DNA from: Stomoxys calcitrans
Taxonomy: Eukaryota; Arthropoda; Insecta; Diptera; Muscidae
Assembly (NCBI RefSeq): GCF_963082655.1
Contig: NC_081555.1
Coordinates: 13,616,762 to 13,680,761 of the forward strand
DNA: 64,000 bases
Direction of reading: 5' to 3'
Part shown: piece by piece, positions 21,543 through 33,960 of the stretch
How positions within the stretch are numbered: the first letter of the stretch is position 1
Layout of the letters: each line of letters starts with the position of its first letter
Program-made: the position numbers and the translations under genes
Notes under the pieces: generated by a model
Database searches by the model: none
What the model was told of the DNA's origin: nothing
What the model saw: only the letters and a program-made list of their open reading frames with translations

Positions 21543-21558
21543 CTGAAAAGAAAAAAAA
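21543..21558 (-). other. Splice acceptor of a 5' UTR intron of the GMC gene
   Basis: On the minus strand a pyrimidine run (TTTTTTTTCTTTTCAG) ends in CAG at 21543, giving an exon that starts at 21542, 187 nt upstream of the ATG. This predicts a non-coding first exon further right, not located here. The promoter may therefore lie far away or outside the window. Confidence 0.55.
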
Positions 21559-21639
21559 GCACAAATATTAATAAAATCACTTAAATAGGAGAAAGCTATT
21601 TCTAAACAAATAATTTAGAGAAAATAAGAAAAAAATAAT

Positions 21640-22370
21640 AAAAATTTTTTTCAGACCAAATTTTCTCTGCAAAAAAAAACCCAAAAACTTTTTATATAAA
21701 ATTTCCATAAGTTTTTTATGAAAAATTAAATCTTGAAAAAATAAAATGGACAAAATTTTGCAAAATTTTTCTTTAAAAATAAAATTTTGACCAAATTTTC
21801 TATAAAAATAAAATTTTGATAAAATTTTTTATAAAAAAAAAAATGAAAAAATGTTTTATAGAAATAAAATTAAAAAAAAAAATAAATTTTGTTTTATAAA
21901 AAATACAATTTTAACCAAATTTGGACAAAATTTTGAAAAATTTTTCTTTAAAAATAAAATTTTGACCAAATTTTCTATAAAAATAAAATTTTGACAAAAT
22001 TTTTAATAAAAAAAGAATTTAAAAAAATGTTTTATAGAAATGAAATTAAAAATATTTAAATGTTGTTTTATAAAAAATAAAATTTTAACCAAATTTGGAC
22101 AAAATTTTGAAAAATTTTTCTTTAAAAATAAAATTTTGACCAAATTTTGTATAACAGTAAAATTTTGACAAAATTTTTTATAAAAAAAAATTTGAAAAAA
22201 TGTTTTATAGAAATAAAAATTAAAAAAATTTAAATTTTGTTTTATAAAAAATAAAATTTTAACCAAATTTTCTATCAAAAAAAATTTTGATAAAATTTTC
22301 CAAAAAATTTAAAAAAAAGAATTCTAACAAAAACAAACATTTTGACAAAATTTTCAATGCAAAAAAAATT
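21640..22370. repeat. AT minisatellite arranged in ~180-bp higher-order units
   Basis: Built from ~30-bp motifs such as AAAATTTTGACCAAATTTTC followed by 'TATAAAAATA'. A larger block ('TTTAACCAAATTTGGACAAA' through 'TTTTATAGAAATAAAATT') recurs about three times at ~180 bp. It leads directly into a family B array. No coding potential despite long AT-rich open frames. Confidence 0.7.
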
Positions 22371-23740
22371 GGGGAGTGGGGTTCAATCTTCCCCCTTGCC
22401 CAAATGTTCGTAAACACCAGATATCGGACAAGGGTCGTGCGATTTAAGCGAAATTTGGTGTGCTCTCTTATGGACAAAAACAAATATTTGGTATCCAAAT
22501 TTCGGATGGTGAAATCTAGAGGGGCCGCCCCAACCCCAAAACCCACCAAATATATTTATAGACCAATCACGACTATATGGGACTCAAATAAAAGGTATTT
22601 AAGAGTAGAAAATGAATCAGATATTCAAATGTGGAATCAAGTGGTTGGGGGCCGCCCCACCCCCAAAACACCCCTAAATCGGACATATTTACCGACCATG
22701 GGTTAATTAAAGGTTTTGGGGAGTACAGCACGAAATTGATATCCCCAAACCCCAATATAACCCCCAAACAGGACTTGTTTACTTACCATGCCAATGTGGG
22801 GCTCAAATAAAAGATATTTGAGAGTAGAATACGAATCTAATATCTAAATCTGGAATCAAGTGTTTCGGGTTGTGCCCCCCCACCAAAACAACCCCCAAAG
22901 AGGACAAATTTGTCGACCATAACAATATATGGTTCAAATAAAAGGTCTTTGGGAGTAAAGCACGAATCTGACATCAAAATTCCACAACACCACCCAAATT
23001 GGACGAATTTACCGACCATAGCAATAAGGCGCTCAAAAGACCATTAGGAGTAGAGCACGAATCTGATGTCAATATTCGGTAAAAAGTGTCTATAAGGTCA
23101 CCCCTCCCCCATAACATTACCCAAATAGGACGTATTTGCTGACCATTCCAATATGGGGCTCAAATAAGAGGGTATTTTTGAGTAGAATACGAATCTGATA
23201 TATATTTTGAGGACCAAGTCATCCTCCAAAACACGCCCCAAACGGAAAATGTTTGCAGACTACGGAAGTATGGGGCTCAAAGTAATTTGGGATTGGAGTT
23301 CGAACCTTGTATCAGCATTCGAGACTTACTGTCTAGGAGACGTCCCACCCTCATAACAACCCCTAATTACCACATATTTGCTCACCATGACAATTTGGGG
23401 CTCAAAGAAAATGGACCACGATGTTAATAGGCCCACACCCCAAACCGGTCATATTTGCTGACTATTGCACCACTTACCCTAAAGACTCCCGAAACAGGAC
23501 TTATTTACTGGCCATGGCAATATGGGGTTCAAATAAAAGGAATTTGGGATTAGAGTACGAAATTGATACCCACTATCGGGACCAAGTTTCTGGGGGTCAA
23601 CACCACCCTCTATCTCCATGAGAGTAATGGGCTCAAAGTGGAGTGCATCTAACATCCTTGCTTAGATAATCCTTAACCCATAATTTTGTTCCATATAATG
23701 TAAAAGAAGTTGCAGCGGATCGGGCCCGGTTCAGCAAGTT
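22370..23740 (+). repeat. Family B element, copy 3
   Basis: Opens with the family start block (GATATCGGACAAGG, 'GTGCGATTTAAGCGAAATTT', 'GTGCTCTCTTATGG'), then about ten degenerate modules with 'AATATGGGGCTCAAATAA', 'CGCCCCACCCCCAAAAC' and 'GGACATATTTACCGACCATG'. Preceded by the AT minisatellite. Confidence 0.65.
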
Positions 23741-23859
23741 TTCTATACAAATAAAATTTTAATCAAATTTACCATATTTTCTATAAAAAAGTGTTTGACA
23801 CGAACTATTTCTGTTGGCAACTGAATGTTCTCTTTTTCTATGCTTCTTGACTGTGTGGC

Positions 23860-24182
23860 GATATACCTTCGCACAGATTTCTATGTCTTTTTTTGAAATT
23901 CATTCTCTCCTCAGGTGGTAGATCGACGATATGCAACATCTCGAGAGTGCTATTGTCGTTCCCTTGAGCTAAGATGTCCATGTCGTTGATGTTCGGCTTA
24001 TGACCAGTCAATGCACAGTGTGCTGCTAGAGCACTTTTTTGCTCGATTTGGCTTTTTGGTCAGATTCATGTGCAAATAACCCGGTTTTAAAATTTATCAT
24101 GGTAGTGCCACTATATGCCATCGAGCATATATTGAACTTGTCGCCGTTACATCCAATTTTATATACCACGTTTGATTTTTCC
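23860..24182 (-). pseudogene. Penelope-like element fragment (GIY-YIG endonuclease region)
   Basis: The minus-strand reading gives SNVVYKIGCNGDKFNIC, MAYSGTTMINFKTGLFAHES and, after one frameshift, ALAAHCALTGHKPNINDMD, ILAQGN, TLEMLHIVDLPPEERMNFK. In Penelope-like elements the C-terminal GIY-YIG-type endonuclease begins with a similar 'VVYKI-C' / 'Y-GTT' arrangement and ends with 'LEMLHI...P...MN'. No reverse transcriptase part is nearby, so it is a short 3' remnant. Inactive. Confidence 0.65.
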
Positions 24183-24189
24183 TCATTTT

Positions 24190-24768
24190 TATACCCTCCT
24201 TCACATAGGATAGGGGGTATATTAATTTCGTCATTCCATTTGTTACACCTCGAAATATACGTCTAAGACATGAGGTCTTAGCGATCTAGCCATGTCCGTC
24301 CGTCCGTCCTTCGGTCTGTCCATGCCAAGTATGATATTAATCAGTCCTCAATGTGATATAGCCGCCATATAAACCGATTTCCTGTTTAGACTTCTTGGGC
24401 TTCTAGAGGGCGCAATTCTTATCCAATATGGTTGAAATTATTCACATGTCATTTTGGTATGACTTACAACAATTGTTTCAAGTATGGTCTAAATCGGCTG
24501 ATAACCTGATATAGCTGCCATATGACTGATCTCCTAGATTGACTTTTTGAGCCTCTGGAGGGCGCAATTATTACTCGATTTGCCTGCAATTTTGGAGGTG
24601 GTGTTTTTCTATGACTCCTAACAGCCATGGCAAATACGGTCCATATTGGCCAATAACTTGATATAGGTCATATGTATTTGAAAAAGTCATTCAAAGAACT
24701 TGACGAAATCTATCCATGGTGGAGGGTATACAAGATTCGGCTCGGCCGATCTAAGCACTTACTTGCCT
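24190..24768 (-). mobile_element. Family A element, reverse orientation, both ends present
   Basis: Starts 'ATACCCTCCTTCACATAGGA' and ends 'CCATGGTGGAGGGTATACAA' followed by a degraded palindrome ('TTCGGCTCGGCCGAT'). 'GTCCGTCCGTCC' is near the left end and about three modules with 'GAGGGCGCAATT' follow. It abuts the Penelope-like fragment. Confidence 0.75.
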
Positions 24769-24829
24769 ACTTACTAATGTTCCATTTGTTTGCTGAATAA
24801 TTCTTTCACAGTTTCACATGTTTAATGTT

Positions 24830-25488
24830 GCGAATAGGCTCAAAAACGGCTGAACCGATTTTCATGAAATTGCCACAGATCGTAGAGTTTTTAGCCCCAC
24901 CCCCGGGGAAAATAGGTTACTTCATTTTGTGATATCCACAAGATGGGCGGACCCAAAATTTTCAAAAACCCCAGATCTTGGAGACGGAAGCATCGAATTG
25001 AGTGAAATTGTGTATGCCATCTTATAGAAACCCAAAAACACAAAATTGGTCTAAAACTTTGGGGTCAAATAAACCCAAAACCCACTCAAATGGACATGTT
25101 TACCGAGTGGAAAAATATGGATATCAAATGGAAGGTATTTGAGAGTAGAGTAAGATCTCACATATCTCTCACCCCACCCCTAAAAACCGCCCAAAAATTG
25201 CATATTTACCGACTGTGGCAATATGGGTATCAAATGGAAGGAAATTGAAGGTAAAACACGAAAATTACATACAAATTTAGGATCAAAACCCAGGGAGGCC
25301 GCCCCACCCCAAACATCACCCCCAAATGTATCGATCCGGGGCGAAATGGGGTTCAATCCAAAGGTACTTGGGACTAGAATACGAATATGAAAGTTTGGGA
25401 CCTATTTCAAGGCGGGTCGCCCACGCTTAAGCTATGAAACAAATGGACGTGTGCACCGAACCGGACAGGATAGGACTTAAGCGAAAGT
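24830..25488 (+). repeat. Family B element, copy 4
   Basis: Starts with 'AAAAACGGCTGAACCGATTT' and 'GAAATTGCCACAGAT'. Modules with 'ATCAAATGGAAGGTATTTGA' and 'GCCGCCCCACCCC' follow. It is cut on the right by a MITE. Confidence 0.6.
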
Positions 25489-25490
25489 TA

Positions 25491-25726
25491 TTGGTTTGCC
25501 CAAAAAGTAATTGCGGATTTTTCACATAGTCGGCGTTGACAAATTTTTTCACAGCATGTGACTCTGCAATTGCATTATTTCTTCTGTCAGTTATCAGCTG
25601 TTACTTTTAGCTTGCTTTAGAAAAAAAGTGTAAAAAAAAGTATATTTGATTAAAGTTCATTCTAAGTTTTATAAAAAATGCATTTACTTTCTTTTAAAAA
25701 ATCCGCAATCACTTTTTGGGCAACCA
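25491..25726 (+). mobile_element. mariner-derived MITE (copy 4)
   Basis: Ends are TTGGTTTGCCCAAAAAG and TTTTTGGGCAACC, TA-flanked. It is in the same orientation as the coding mariner at 34574, starting with the 5' leader 'AGTCGGCGTTGACAAATTT' and ending with the 3' flank. The left TIR has one G-to-T change and the right TIR is slightly shortened. Confidence 0.85.
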
Positions 25727-25995
25727 TAAATAAAATTTTGAAAATTTTTTCAAAAAATTAAAATTTTGATAAAAAATTTTATAGAATTCAAATTAGGACA
25801 AAATATTCCTAAGAAAAAAATTTAAACAAACAAATTCTTTATTGAAATAAAATTTTGACAAAATTTTGTCCAAATTGTCTATGCTAAAAGAGTTTTAAAA
25901 AATTTTTCCTTAAAAAAAATTAAGCACTTTTTTTTCTATAAAAAATAGGCAAAATTTTCAATAAAAACAAAACGTTGACTTAACTTCTTCTTCTT
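25727..25995. repeat. AT minisatellite (AAAATTTTGACAAAATTT type)
   Basis: Degenerate ~30-bp repeats of the same kind as at 21640-22370, leading again into a family B array. Confidence 0.6.
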
Positions 25996-26029
25996 CTATT
26001 TAAAAAAAAAAAATGAAATTGTAGCGCTT

Positions 26030-26990
26030 TGTTTGGTTGTTTGTTTGTCTGTTCCGTATAGACTCAAAAATGGCTGAACCGATTTTCACAGATGGATGAG
26101 TTTGGGCCCCCGGTGAAAATAGGGTACTACATTTTTTCATATCCGATGGGGGGGCGGACCCTCCCGCATACCCCAATTTTCAAAAATGCTAGATCTCGGA
26201 AATACGTGTACCGCTTTAAGCGGTTTGTATGCCACTTTATGGTACCCCAAAACACGAAATTGGTATAAAATGTTGGGGTCAAATAACTTTGGGGGACGCC
26301 CCATCCTAAAACCCATTAGGACGGACATGTTTCCGCTTGGGACAATATGGGTATTAAATGAAAGGTATTTAAGAGTAAAGTACGAACTTTGTATACAAAT
26401 TTCGCCCAAAGTGTTCGAGGGGGTATCCCACCCCCAGAAACCACCCAACAGGATTCTTTCAACCATTTGGGCAATATGGGTATCAAATGAAAGGTATTTA
26501 AAAGTAGAGTACAAATCTGACGTAGGCATTTATTCCTTGGTATCTGGGAGGCCTCCCCATCCCCTAAAACCCCCCGCAGGCCATATTTACCAATTGGGAC
26601 AATATGGATGTCGAATGAAAGATGTTTGGAAGTTGAGCACATCTGTTATAAGAATTTGGTCCAAGGTGTCTACGGGGCCTCCCCAACCCCAAAAGCCCTT
26701 AAGCGGTCATACATTTCTAACGTCACCAAGTGGGTATCAAATAAAAGGTATTTGACTCTAGAGCATGAATCTGATATATTGGGGTCCGCTTCACCCCCAA
26801 AAATACCCCCATGCCGGAAATTTTTACCCACCATATAAAAATAACGCTAAAATGAAAGAAGTTTGGGAGTAGAGCACCAATACGATATTCACATTAAGGC
26901 TAAATATGTGATGGGTAGTACTTGCACCCCCAAAACAGGACTTTTTTCCGGACCGTGCCAGTATAGGGCTCAGATAAAATAAGAGAGTGA
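26030..26990 (+). repeat. Family B element, copy 5
   Basis: Starts with 'GTTTGTCTGTTCCGTATAGA' and 'AATGGCTGAACCGATTTTCA', then a block with 'GGGGGGGCGGACCCTCCC', then modules carrying 'ATCAAATGAAAGGTATTTAA' and 'GCCTCCCCATCCCC'. No coding capacity. Confidence 0.65.
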
Positions 26991-26999
26991 AAGGGAAAG

Positions 27000-27282
27000 T
27001 ATGTCCGCCTATAACGCTGAACGCCTGGATTCGAATCCTGGCGAGACCATCAGAAAAAATTTTCAGCGTATGTTTTGCCCACCTAATGCTGGCAACATTT
27101 GTGAGGTACTATGCCATGTAAAACATGTCTCCAAAGAGGTGTCGCATTGCGGCACGCCATTCGGACGCGGCTATAAAAAGGAGGCCCCTTATCATTGAGC
27201 TTAAAACTTGAATCGGACTGCGCTCATTGATATGTGCGAAGTTTGCCCTGTTCCTTAGTGGAATGTTCATGGGCAAAATTTA
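27000..27282 (+). mobile_element. SINE lacking its first ~30 bp
   Basis: Starts at 'TATGTCCGCC' (A box lost), keeps the B box GGATTCGAATCC and the entire body to 'GTTCATGGGCAAAATTT'. Flanking 'TGAAAGGGAAA' (left, ~26987) and 'TGAAAGGAAA' (right, ~27296) may be a decayed target duplication. It lies between two family B arrays. Confidence 0.8.
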
Positions 27283-27299
27283 TTTGTTTTTGTTCTGAA

Positions 27300-28300
27300 A
27301 GGAAAACCGCTGTCGGTTTGTCGGTTTGTTTGTTTGTTCCGCATAGCCTCAAAAACGGCCAATCCGATTACCTTGAAATTTTCACAGATTGTGCAGGTTT
27401 GTCTGGAAGGAAACATAGGCTATATATTTTTTTTGATATCGGAAGGGGGATGTACCCTCCCCTTTACCCCAAAAGTAGTACCCAAAAATAAAAGTGTATC
27501 GATAGAGGCAATATGGGACTCAAGTGAAAGGTATTCAGGAGTAGAGACTTTCAGAATTTCATATTCAAAATAATGTCCACGTAACTGGGGGGTCGCCCCA
27601 ATCCAAAAACCCCCTAAATTAAGTTTATTGTACGATCATGGCAATATGTGAAGATATTCGGGAGTAGATTGCGGATATAGGGGGGAGGGAGGAAAAGGAT
27701 TTATAACTTGTTGATATCGGAAAGGGGCGTTCCCTCTCCCGTTGCCCCAAAAACACCACCCAAAATCAAAAGTAGACCGATAAGGTTAATGTGGGTATCA
27801 AATGAAAGGTATTGAAGAGTGGAATATGAATATGTTGTTGAAAATTGGGTTTATGTAGCCAGGATGTCGCACTATCCCCAAAACTTCAAAAAGCGGACAA
27901 ATTGAATATTTATATCAATATTGGGCTCAAAAGAAAAGTATTTGGGAGTAGATTAAGAATCTAGCATACAAAATCAAGTCGAAGTATAGGCGGTCACCCC
28001 CTCCCCAAATGGGCACATGACCTATCATGACTATATGGGTTTGACTCAAAAATAGCAGAATTGTTTTTTTTCGAAATTTTCACAGATTGTGTGGGTTGGT
28101 CTGAAAGGAAACATAGGCTATATAATTTTTCGATATCGAAAGGGAGGCACACCCTCCCCCTTACCCCAAAAACACCACCGAAAATCCGATCGGAACAATA
28201 TGGATATCAGATGAAAGGTATTTGAGAGTAGAATACGAATAATAGACCAATCACGACAGAAATGAAACAGGACTTTTTTACCGACTATGGTAATATTGGG
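27300..28300 (+). repeat. Family B element, copy 6
   Basis: Same order as copy 1: 'GTTTGTTTGTTCCGCATAGC', 'AAAAACGGCCAATCCGATTA', 'GGAAACATAGGCTATATA', then modules with 'CAAGTGAAAGGTATTCAGGA' and 'GGGGTCGCCCCAAT'. Order conservation with 14330-15110 shows an interspersed element rather than a random satellite. Confidence 0.65.
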
Positions 28301-30539
28301 CTCAAAGACACATAGATCAGCAATGTTCAGCCCTTCATGGCGTTGATGCCAAGTCATATGCATTCAGTGTTGCCGTTATGGGCCTTTTCTACCACATTTT
28401 CTCAGATGGACTTAGAATGGACGACTCCAATCGATTTTAGTAGATTTTCAATATGAATGGCCATTTTTTTTCTATTAGTAGCATAGCGTAAAATTATTTA
28501 GGAATAATTTTATCAAAACTTTTGTCTTTCGGAAATTGTTGTAAAATTTTTTTCATTTTAGATAATATATCAAAATTTTGTATTTAGACCAATTTGCTTA
28601 TATTTCATATCCCTTATACATTTTCGAAAAAATAAATAAAATATTTTAGTTTATTTTTTAATTTTTTTATTTATTTCTTTATTTGTTTTTCTTTTGTAAA
28701 AAAAAAATTAAATAAAAGAGCGCAAACACAATTTTTTTCATATACCTTAGAAGTTATTTGGATTTATTTAACATGTGAATTAAAGTTACAAACTTATAAA
28801 ACCCATGAATGGACTAATTATATTTTTCGTGTTTGTGTCTTAAGTCTTTCGTTTTAAAGTTAATATGGTACAGCTAGAGCAAATAATAATTTTTTTTAAT
28901 GTTTGTTGGATGAATTGTCCATTTTTTATTACATTTAAAATAGTTTTTTCTTGAAAAAACCTAAAATAAATGCCACCACACAACTTGCTGGGAATATTTT
29001 GATAAAACTTTTCCTAGAACTTTGCATTGAATATAAAATAATAATAATTCATCTTAACCCACCCGTATACAACATTCAACTGTGACATATTCTTTTGCAC
29101 TCAGACTACGTGACTCCTCGTACATATGCACTTGAGTCAGCTCATAAATCTTCTGTATTAAAACAAAATAAGAAAACACACTAAATTTATATTCGCTTTA
29201 GCAACAGGTTTTGCAATTTGCCGTTATTTTAAGACATACATGTACACCGCACCGCTAATGCCTTTATGGTCAAACCCCCAAATCGAACACCATAATGCAG
29301 TAGCGTAAATGTGAATGAAGCTTGAAAAATCTAAAATGTTTTTTAATTCAATTTATTTGAAATAAAATTAAAAAAATAAACACACAAATAGCAGTGAATA
29401 TAAATTAAGTTTTGACTTTTGGCGTAAGCACAAGAGTCAGAGTCAGAGCAAAAAGCCCGAAATTGAAGTGATGTGTGCGACAGGCAAATGAATTGAAAAG
29501 CTGTTGGCGGACAAGACGATATGTTGTCCCTCCTAACTGGGTCATTGGTGGTAAATGACCAAAGAATGTTTTTGTTTTATTTTTTTTTCTTCAACCATGT
29601 CGTGACGTGTTCGAGGCGTCGCTGCTGCGGTTTAACTTCCGCATTAGATTATGAAAACCTAAGCCAAAAACAAATCTATTCTTTTAGTTTCTATGCATAT
29701 GAGTGTATGTGTGTGTGTGTGAGTTGAATTTTTTTTTCTCTCTCAGCATTTATCTACTTCCGTTGTTTGAATTTTTGTTTGTTTTTATTTGTCTTAAATT
29801 TGCATTGCTTTTCATTTAATCATTGATTAGCTATAATTTAGCCATTTGCTAATTAATTTATTATTAACGCTTGTAAAATGTGTTAGCATATTTTTCCATG
29901 AGTGGTATATTATTTGGCCTAAAGGTTAATAAACTTAATGTCAACAAAATATGAAGGGCTTGGTATTTGCATAGTTTTAAGTTTTCAATTCTAGATCTGT
30001 TTTGCTTTTTCATAGACCTCAGCATGTGTGTGAGTTGTAGTTTCTCTCAAAAAGATTTAAAATTAGTTCTAGAACCACAGAGAATCGAAGTTGAAAAGAA
30101 AAGACATGAAATACATAGACTTGCATACTATTAGAAACAAGATTCTTGACCTGGGGTATATAGCTTTGAAATGGCACGTGTCTGCATTGAAATATTTGCA
30201 AGCAATTAATAAAGGAAATAATACTGGCTGATATTGTTTCCTTTCATAATTATCTTCATTAAATCGTTTTATTGTCATACTACAGTCTTAGAAAGTTTTA
30301 TTTTTATTTATAAAAAGTTAATTTTTTTTTTGATAAATATTAAAAAGATAAAAAAATTATAACTCAGCAATAAAAATTAGATGACCTTCAAATTTTTTTT
30401 TTCTTTTTTTTTCTTCATTAATCTCCCAAAGGGGAGAATAAAAGGTTTTTATAGATTACAGAAAAGAAATCGCCAAACATACAGGCATAATGGTCAAAGA
30501 CAATACACATAGCTGGCAGACGTTTCGGGTACCTGGTTA
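28301..30539. other. AT-rich sequence, nothing recognised
   Basis: No gene or known element seen. A 'GTGTCTTAAGTCTTTCG' motif at about 28835 recurs elsewhere in the window. A short TG-rich run is at about 29700-29722. Confidence 0.45.
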
Positions 30540-32702
30540 CGGTTGTACAAAATTTCTGCTAAATTGGATGAGAATTGCGCCCTCTGGAGGCTCAAAAAGT
30601 TCAGATCCCGGATCGGTTTATATGGCAGCTATATTAGGTTATGTACCGATTTGAACCATACTAAGCATATTTGTTGGAAGTCACAACAGAACACGTCATG
30701 CAAAATTTCAGCCAAATCGGATGAGAATTGCGCCCTCTGGAGGCTCAGAAAATTCAGATCCCAGGTCGGTTTATATGGCAGCTATATCAAATTATGTACC
30801 GATTTGAACCATACTAAGCACAGTTGATGGAAGTGATACCAAAACATCACGTGAAAAATTTCAGTCAAATCGGACGAGAAGTGCGCCCTCTAGAGGCTCA
30901 AGAAGTCACGAGCCAAGATCGGTTTATATGGCACCTATATCAGATTATGTACCGATTTGAACCATACTAAGTACAGTTGTTGGATATCATAACATGTCGT
31001 GCAAAATTTCATTCCAATCGGATAAGAATTGCGCACTCTAGAGGCTCAAGAAGTCAAGACGCAAGATCGGTTTATATGACAGCTATATCAGGTTATAGAC
31101 CTATATAAACCATACTTGGAACAGTTGTTGGATATCATAAGAAAATACGTCGTGCAAAATTTGATTCCAATCGGATAAAAATTGCGCGCTCTAGAGGCTG
31201 AAGAAGTCAAGACCCAAGATCGGGTTTTATGGCAGCTATATCAAAACATGGACCGATTTGGCCGATGTTTGGCGCGTATGTTGAAGGTCATGGGAGAAGC
31301 CATTGAACGAAATTTCAGCCACATCGGATAATAATTGCGCCCTCTAGAGGCTCAAGAAGTAAAATCGGGAGATTGAGCAGTGCGCCCTCTAGAGGCTCAA
31401 GAAATCAAGAGCCAAGATCGGTTTATATGGCAGCTATCTCAAAACATGGACCGATTTGGCCCATGTTTGGCGCGTATGTTGAAGGCCATGGGAGAAGCCA
31501 TTGAACAAAATTTCAGCCACATCGGATAGTAATTGCGCCCTCTAGAGGCTCAAAAAGTCATGATCCACGATCGGTTTAAATGGCAGCTATAGCAGGTTAT
31601 GGACCGATTTGAACCATTCTTAGCACAATTTGAACCTTGCTTAGCACAGTTGTTGGAAGTCATAACCGAACACGTCATGCAGTATTTCAGCCAAATCGGA
31701 CGAGAAGTGCGCCCTCTAGAGGCTCAAGAAGTCAAGAGCCAAGATCGGTTTATATAAGAGCTATCGCAAAACATGGACCGATTTGGCCCATGTTTGGCGC
31801 ATATGTTGAAGGTCATGGGAGAAGCCATTGAACGAAATTTCAGCCACATCGGATAGTAATTGCGCCCTCTAGAGGCTCAAGAAGTAAAATCGGGAGATTG
31901 AGCAGTGCGCCCTCTAGAGGCTCAAGAAGTCAAGACCAAAGATCGGTTTATATGGCAGCTATATCAAAACATGGACCGATTTGGCCGATGTTGGCCCATG
32001 TTTGGCGCGTATGTTGCAGGTCATGAGAGAACCCAACAAAATTTCAGCCACATCGTATAGTAATTGCGCCCTCTAGAGGCTCAAAAAGTCATGATCCACG
32101 ATCGGTTTAAATGGCAGCTATATCAGGTTATGGACCGATTTAAACCATACTTAGCACAGTTGTTATAAGTCATAACCGAACACGTCATACAAAATTTCAG
32201 CCACATCTGATAGTAATTGCGCCCTCTAGAGTCTCAAAAAGTCATGATCCAAGATGGGTTTAAATGGCAGCTATAGCAGGTTAAGGACCGATTTGAACCA
32301 TTCTTAGCACAATTTGAACCATGCTTAGCACAATTGTTGGAAGTCATAACAGAACACATCATGCAAAATTTCAGCCATAGCGGATAAGAACTGCGCCCTC
32401 TGGAGGCTCAAGAAGTCAAGACCCAAGATCGGTTTAAATGACAGCTATCTCAAAACATGGACCGATTAACACTAAAAAGAAGTATTAGTGCAAAATTTCA
32501 AGAGGCTAGCTTTACTCCTTCGAAAGTTAGCGTGCTTTCGACAGACAAACGGACGGACGGACGGACATGGCTAGATCGACTTAAAATGCCATGACGATCA
32601 AGAATATATATGCTTTATGGAATCTTAGACGCATTTTTCGAGGTGTTACAAACAGAATGAAGAAATGAGTATACCCCCATCCTATGGTGGAGGGCATGAA
32701 AA
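30540..32702 (+). mobile_element. Family A element, long array with irregular modules
   Basis: About fourteen modules of ~150 bp marked by 'GCGCCCTCTAGAGGCTCAAG', 'GATCGGTTTATATGGCAGCT' and 'GACCGATTTGAACCATACT'. Longer blocks are duplicated inside (for example around 31250-31560 and 31750-32050). The right end has 'GGACGGACGGACGG' and 'ATCCTATGGTGGAGGGCAT'. The left terminus is absent. Confidence 0.8.
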
Positions 32703-32705
32703 ATA

Positions 32706-32930
32706 TGGGTTGCCCAAAAAGTAATTGCGGATTTTTTAAAAGAAAGTAAATGCATTTTTAATAAAACTTAGAATGAACTTTAATCAAATATACTTTTTTT
32801 CTAAAGCAAGCTAAAAGTAACAGCTGATAACTGACAAAAGAAAGAATACAATTACAGAGTCAGAAGCTGTGAAAAAATTTGTCAACGCCGACTATATGAA
32901 AAATCCGCAATTACTTTTTGGGCAACCCAA
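32706..32930 (-). mobile_element. mariner-derived MITE (copy 5)
   Basis: TA-flanked, 225 bp, ends TGGGTTGCCC and GGGCAACCCAA. It begins 3 bp after the right end of the family A element. Confidence 0.9.
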
Positions 32931-33084
32931 TAGTAAAAAATCTGAGAACTGGTAGTGATCAATTTTCGTATGATTAGAGCTGAAGTGTTAATGAGATCCA
33001 GTGCAAACTTCAGGGCCCTAATTGGTCCGGGCGCCTTTTAGCCCAAATTTAGTCACCTCTGGTTTTCTAGATCGCAATTATTTT

Positions 33085-33960
33085 TCACTCTTTTAATAAA
33101 GTAATAAAAAAAGTTCGTGTCCTAAGTCTTTTGTTTGTGAATTTAGATTTTTTCCTAAAATGCTCTGGACTTTAGTTTCGTAATTCCTGCTGTTGAAGGC
33201 CGCAGAGGTTAGAATGGCCGCCTTGACGCTGAACGCCTGGATTCGAATTCTAGTGAGAACATCAGAAAAAATGTTCAGGGGTGTTTATCCGATTATTTTT
33301 CGTTCCTTTCAATAAAGTAATAAAAAAATGTTCGTGTCCTAAGTCTTTTGTTTGTGAATTTAGATTTTTTCCTAAAATGCTCTGGACTTTAGTTTCGTAA
33401 TTCATGCTGTTGAAGGCCGCAGAGGTTAAGATGACCGCCTTAACGTTGAACGCCTGGATTCGAATCCTAGTGAGAGCATCGGAAGAAATTTTCAGGGGTG
33501 TTTATCCTTTTATTTTTCGTTCCTTTTAATAAAGTAATAAAAAAATGTTCGTGTCTTAAGTCTTTTGTTTGAATTTAGATTTTTTTCTAAAATTCTCTGT
33601 TTTCGTAATTCATGCTGTTGAAGGCCGCAGAGGTTAGGATGACCGACTTGACGCTGAACGCCTGGATTCGAATCCTAGTGAGAACATCAGAAAAAATGTT
33701 CAGGGGTGTTTATCCGATTATTTTTCGTTCCTTTTAATAAAGTTAAAAAAAAATGTTCGTGTCTTAAGTCTTTTGTTTGAATTTAGATTTTTTTCTAAAA
33801 TGCTCTGGACTTTAGTTTCGTAATTCCTGCTGTTGAAGGCCGCAAAGGTTAAGATGACCGCCTTGACGTTGAACGCCTGGATTCGAATCCTAGTGAGAAC
33901 ATGAGAAAAAATGTTCAGGAGTGTTTATCCTTTCGCAATGCGAGCTTCATATGTGTGGTA
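33085..33960 (+). repeat. Tandem array, four ~205-225-bp units each containing a SINE head
   Basis: Each unit has 'GTTCGTGTCYTAAGTCTTTT', 'TAGATTTTTTYCTAAAAT', 'GTTGAAGGCCGCAGAGGTTA' and the SINE B box 'GGATTCGAATCCTAGTGAGA' (33240 region slightly diverged), then 'GTTCAGGGGTGTTTATCC'. Copies begin near 33105, 33330, 33545 and 33750. Only the last unit continues into a full SINE body, so a SINE plus its 5' flank was partially amplified. Confidence 0.8.

Noticed and set aside
22003..22278. Phe/Lys/Asn-rich frame in AT minisatellite
   Set aside because: Composition artefact of poly(A/T)-rich repeat.
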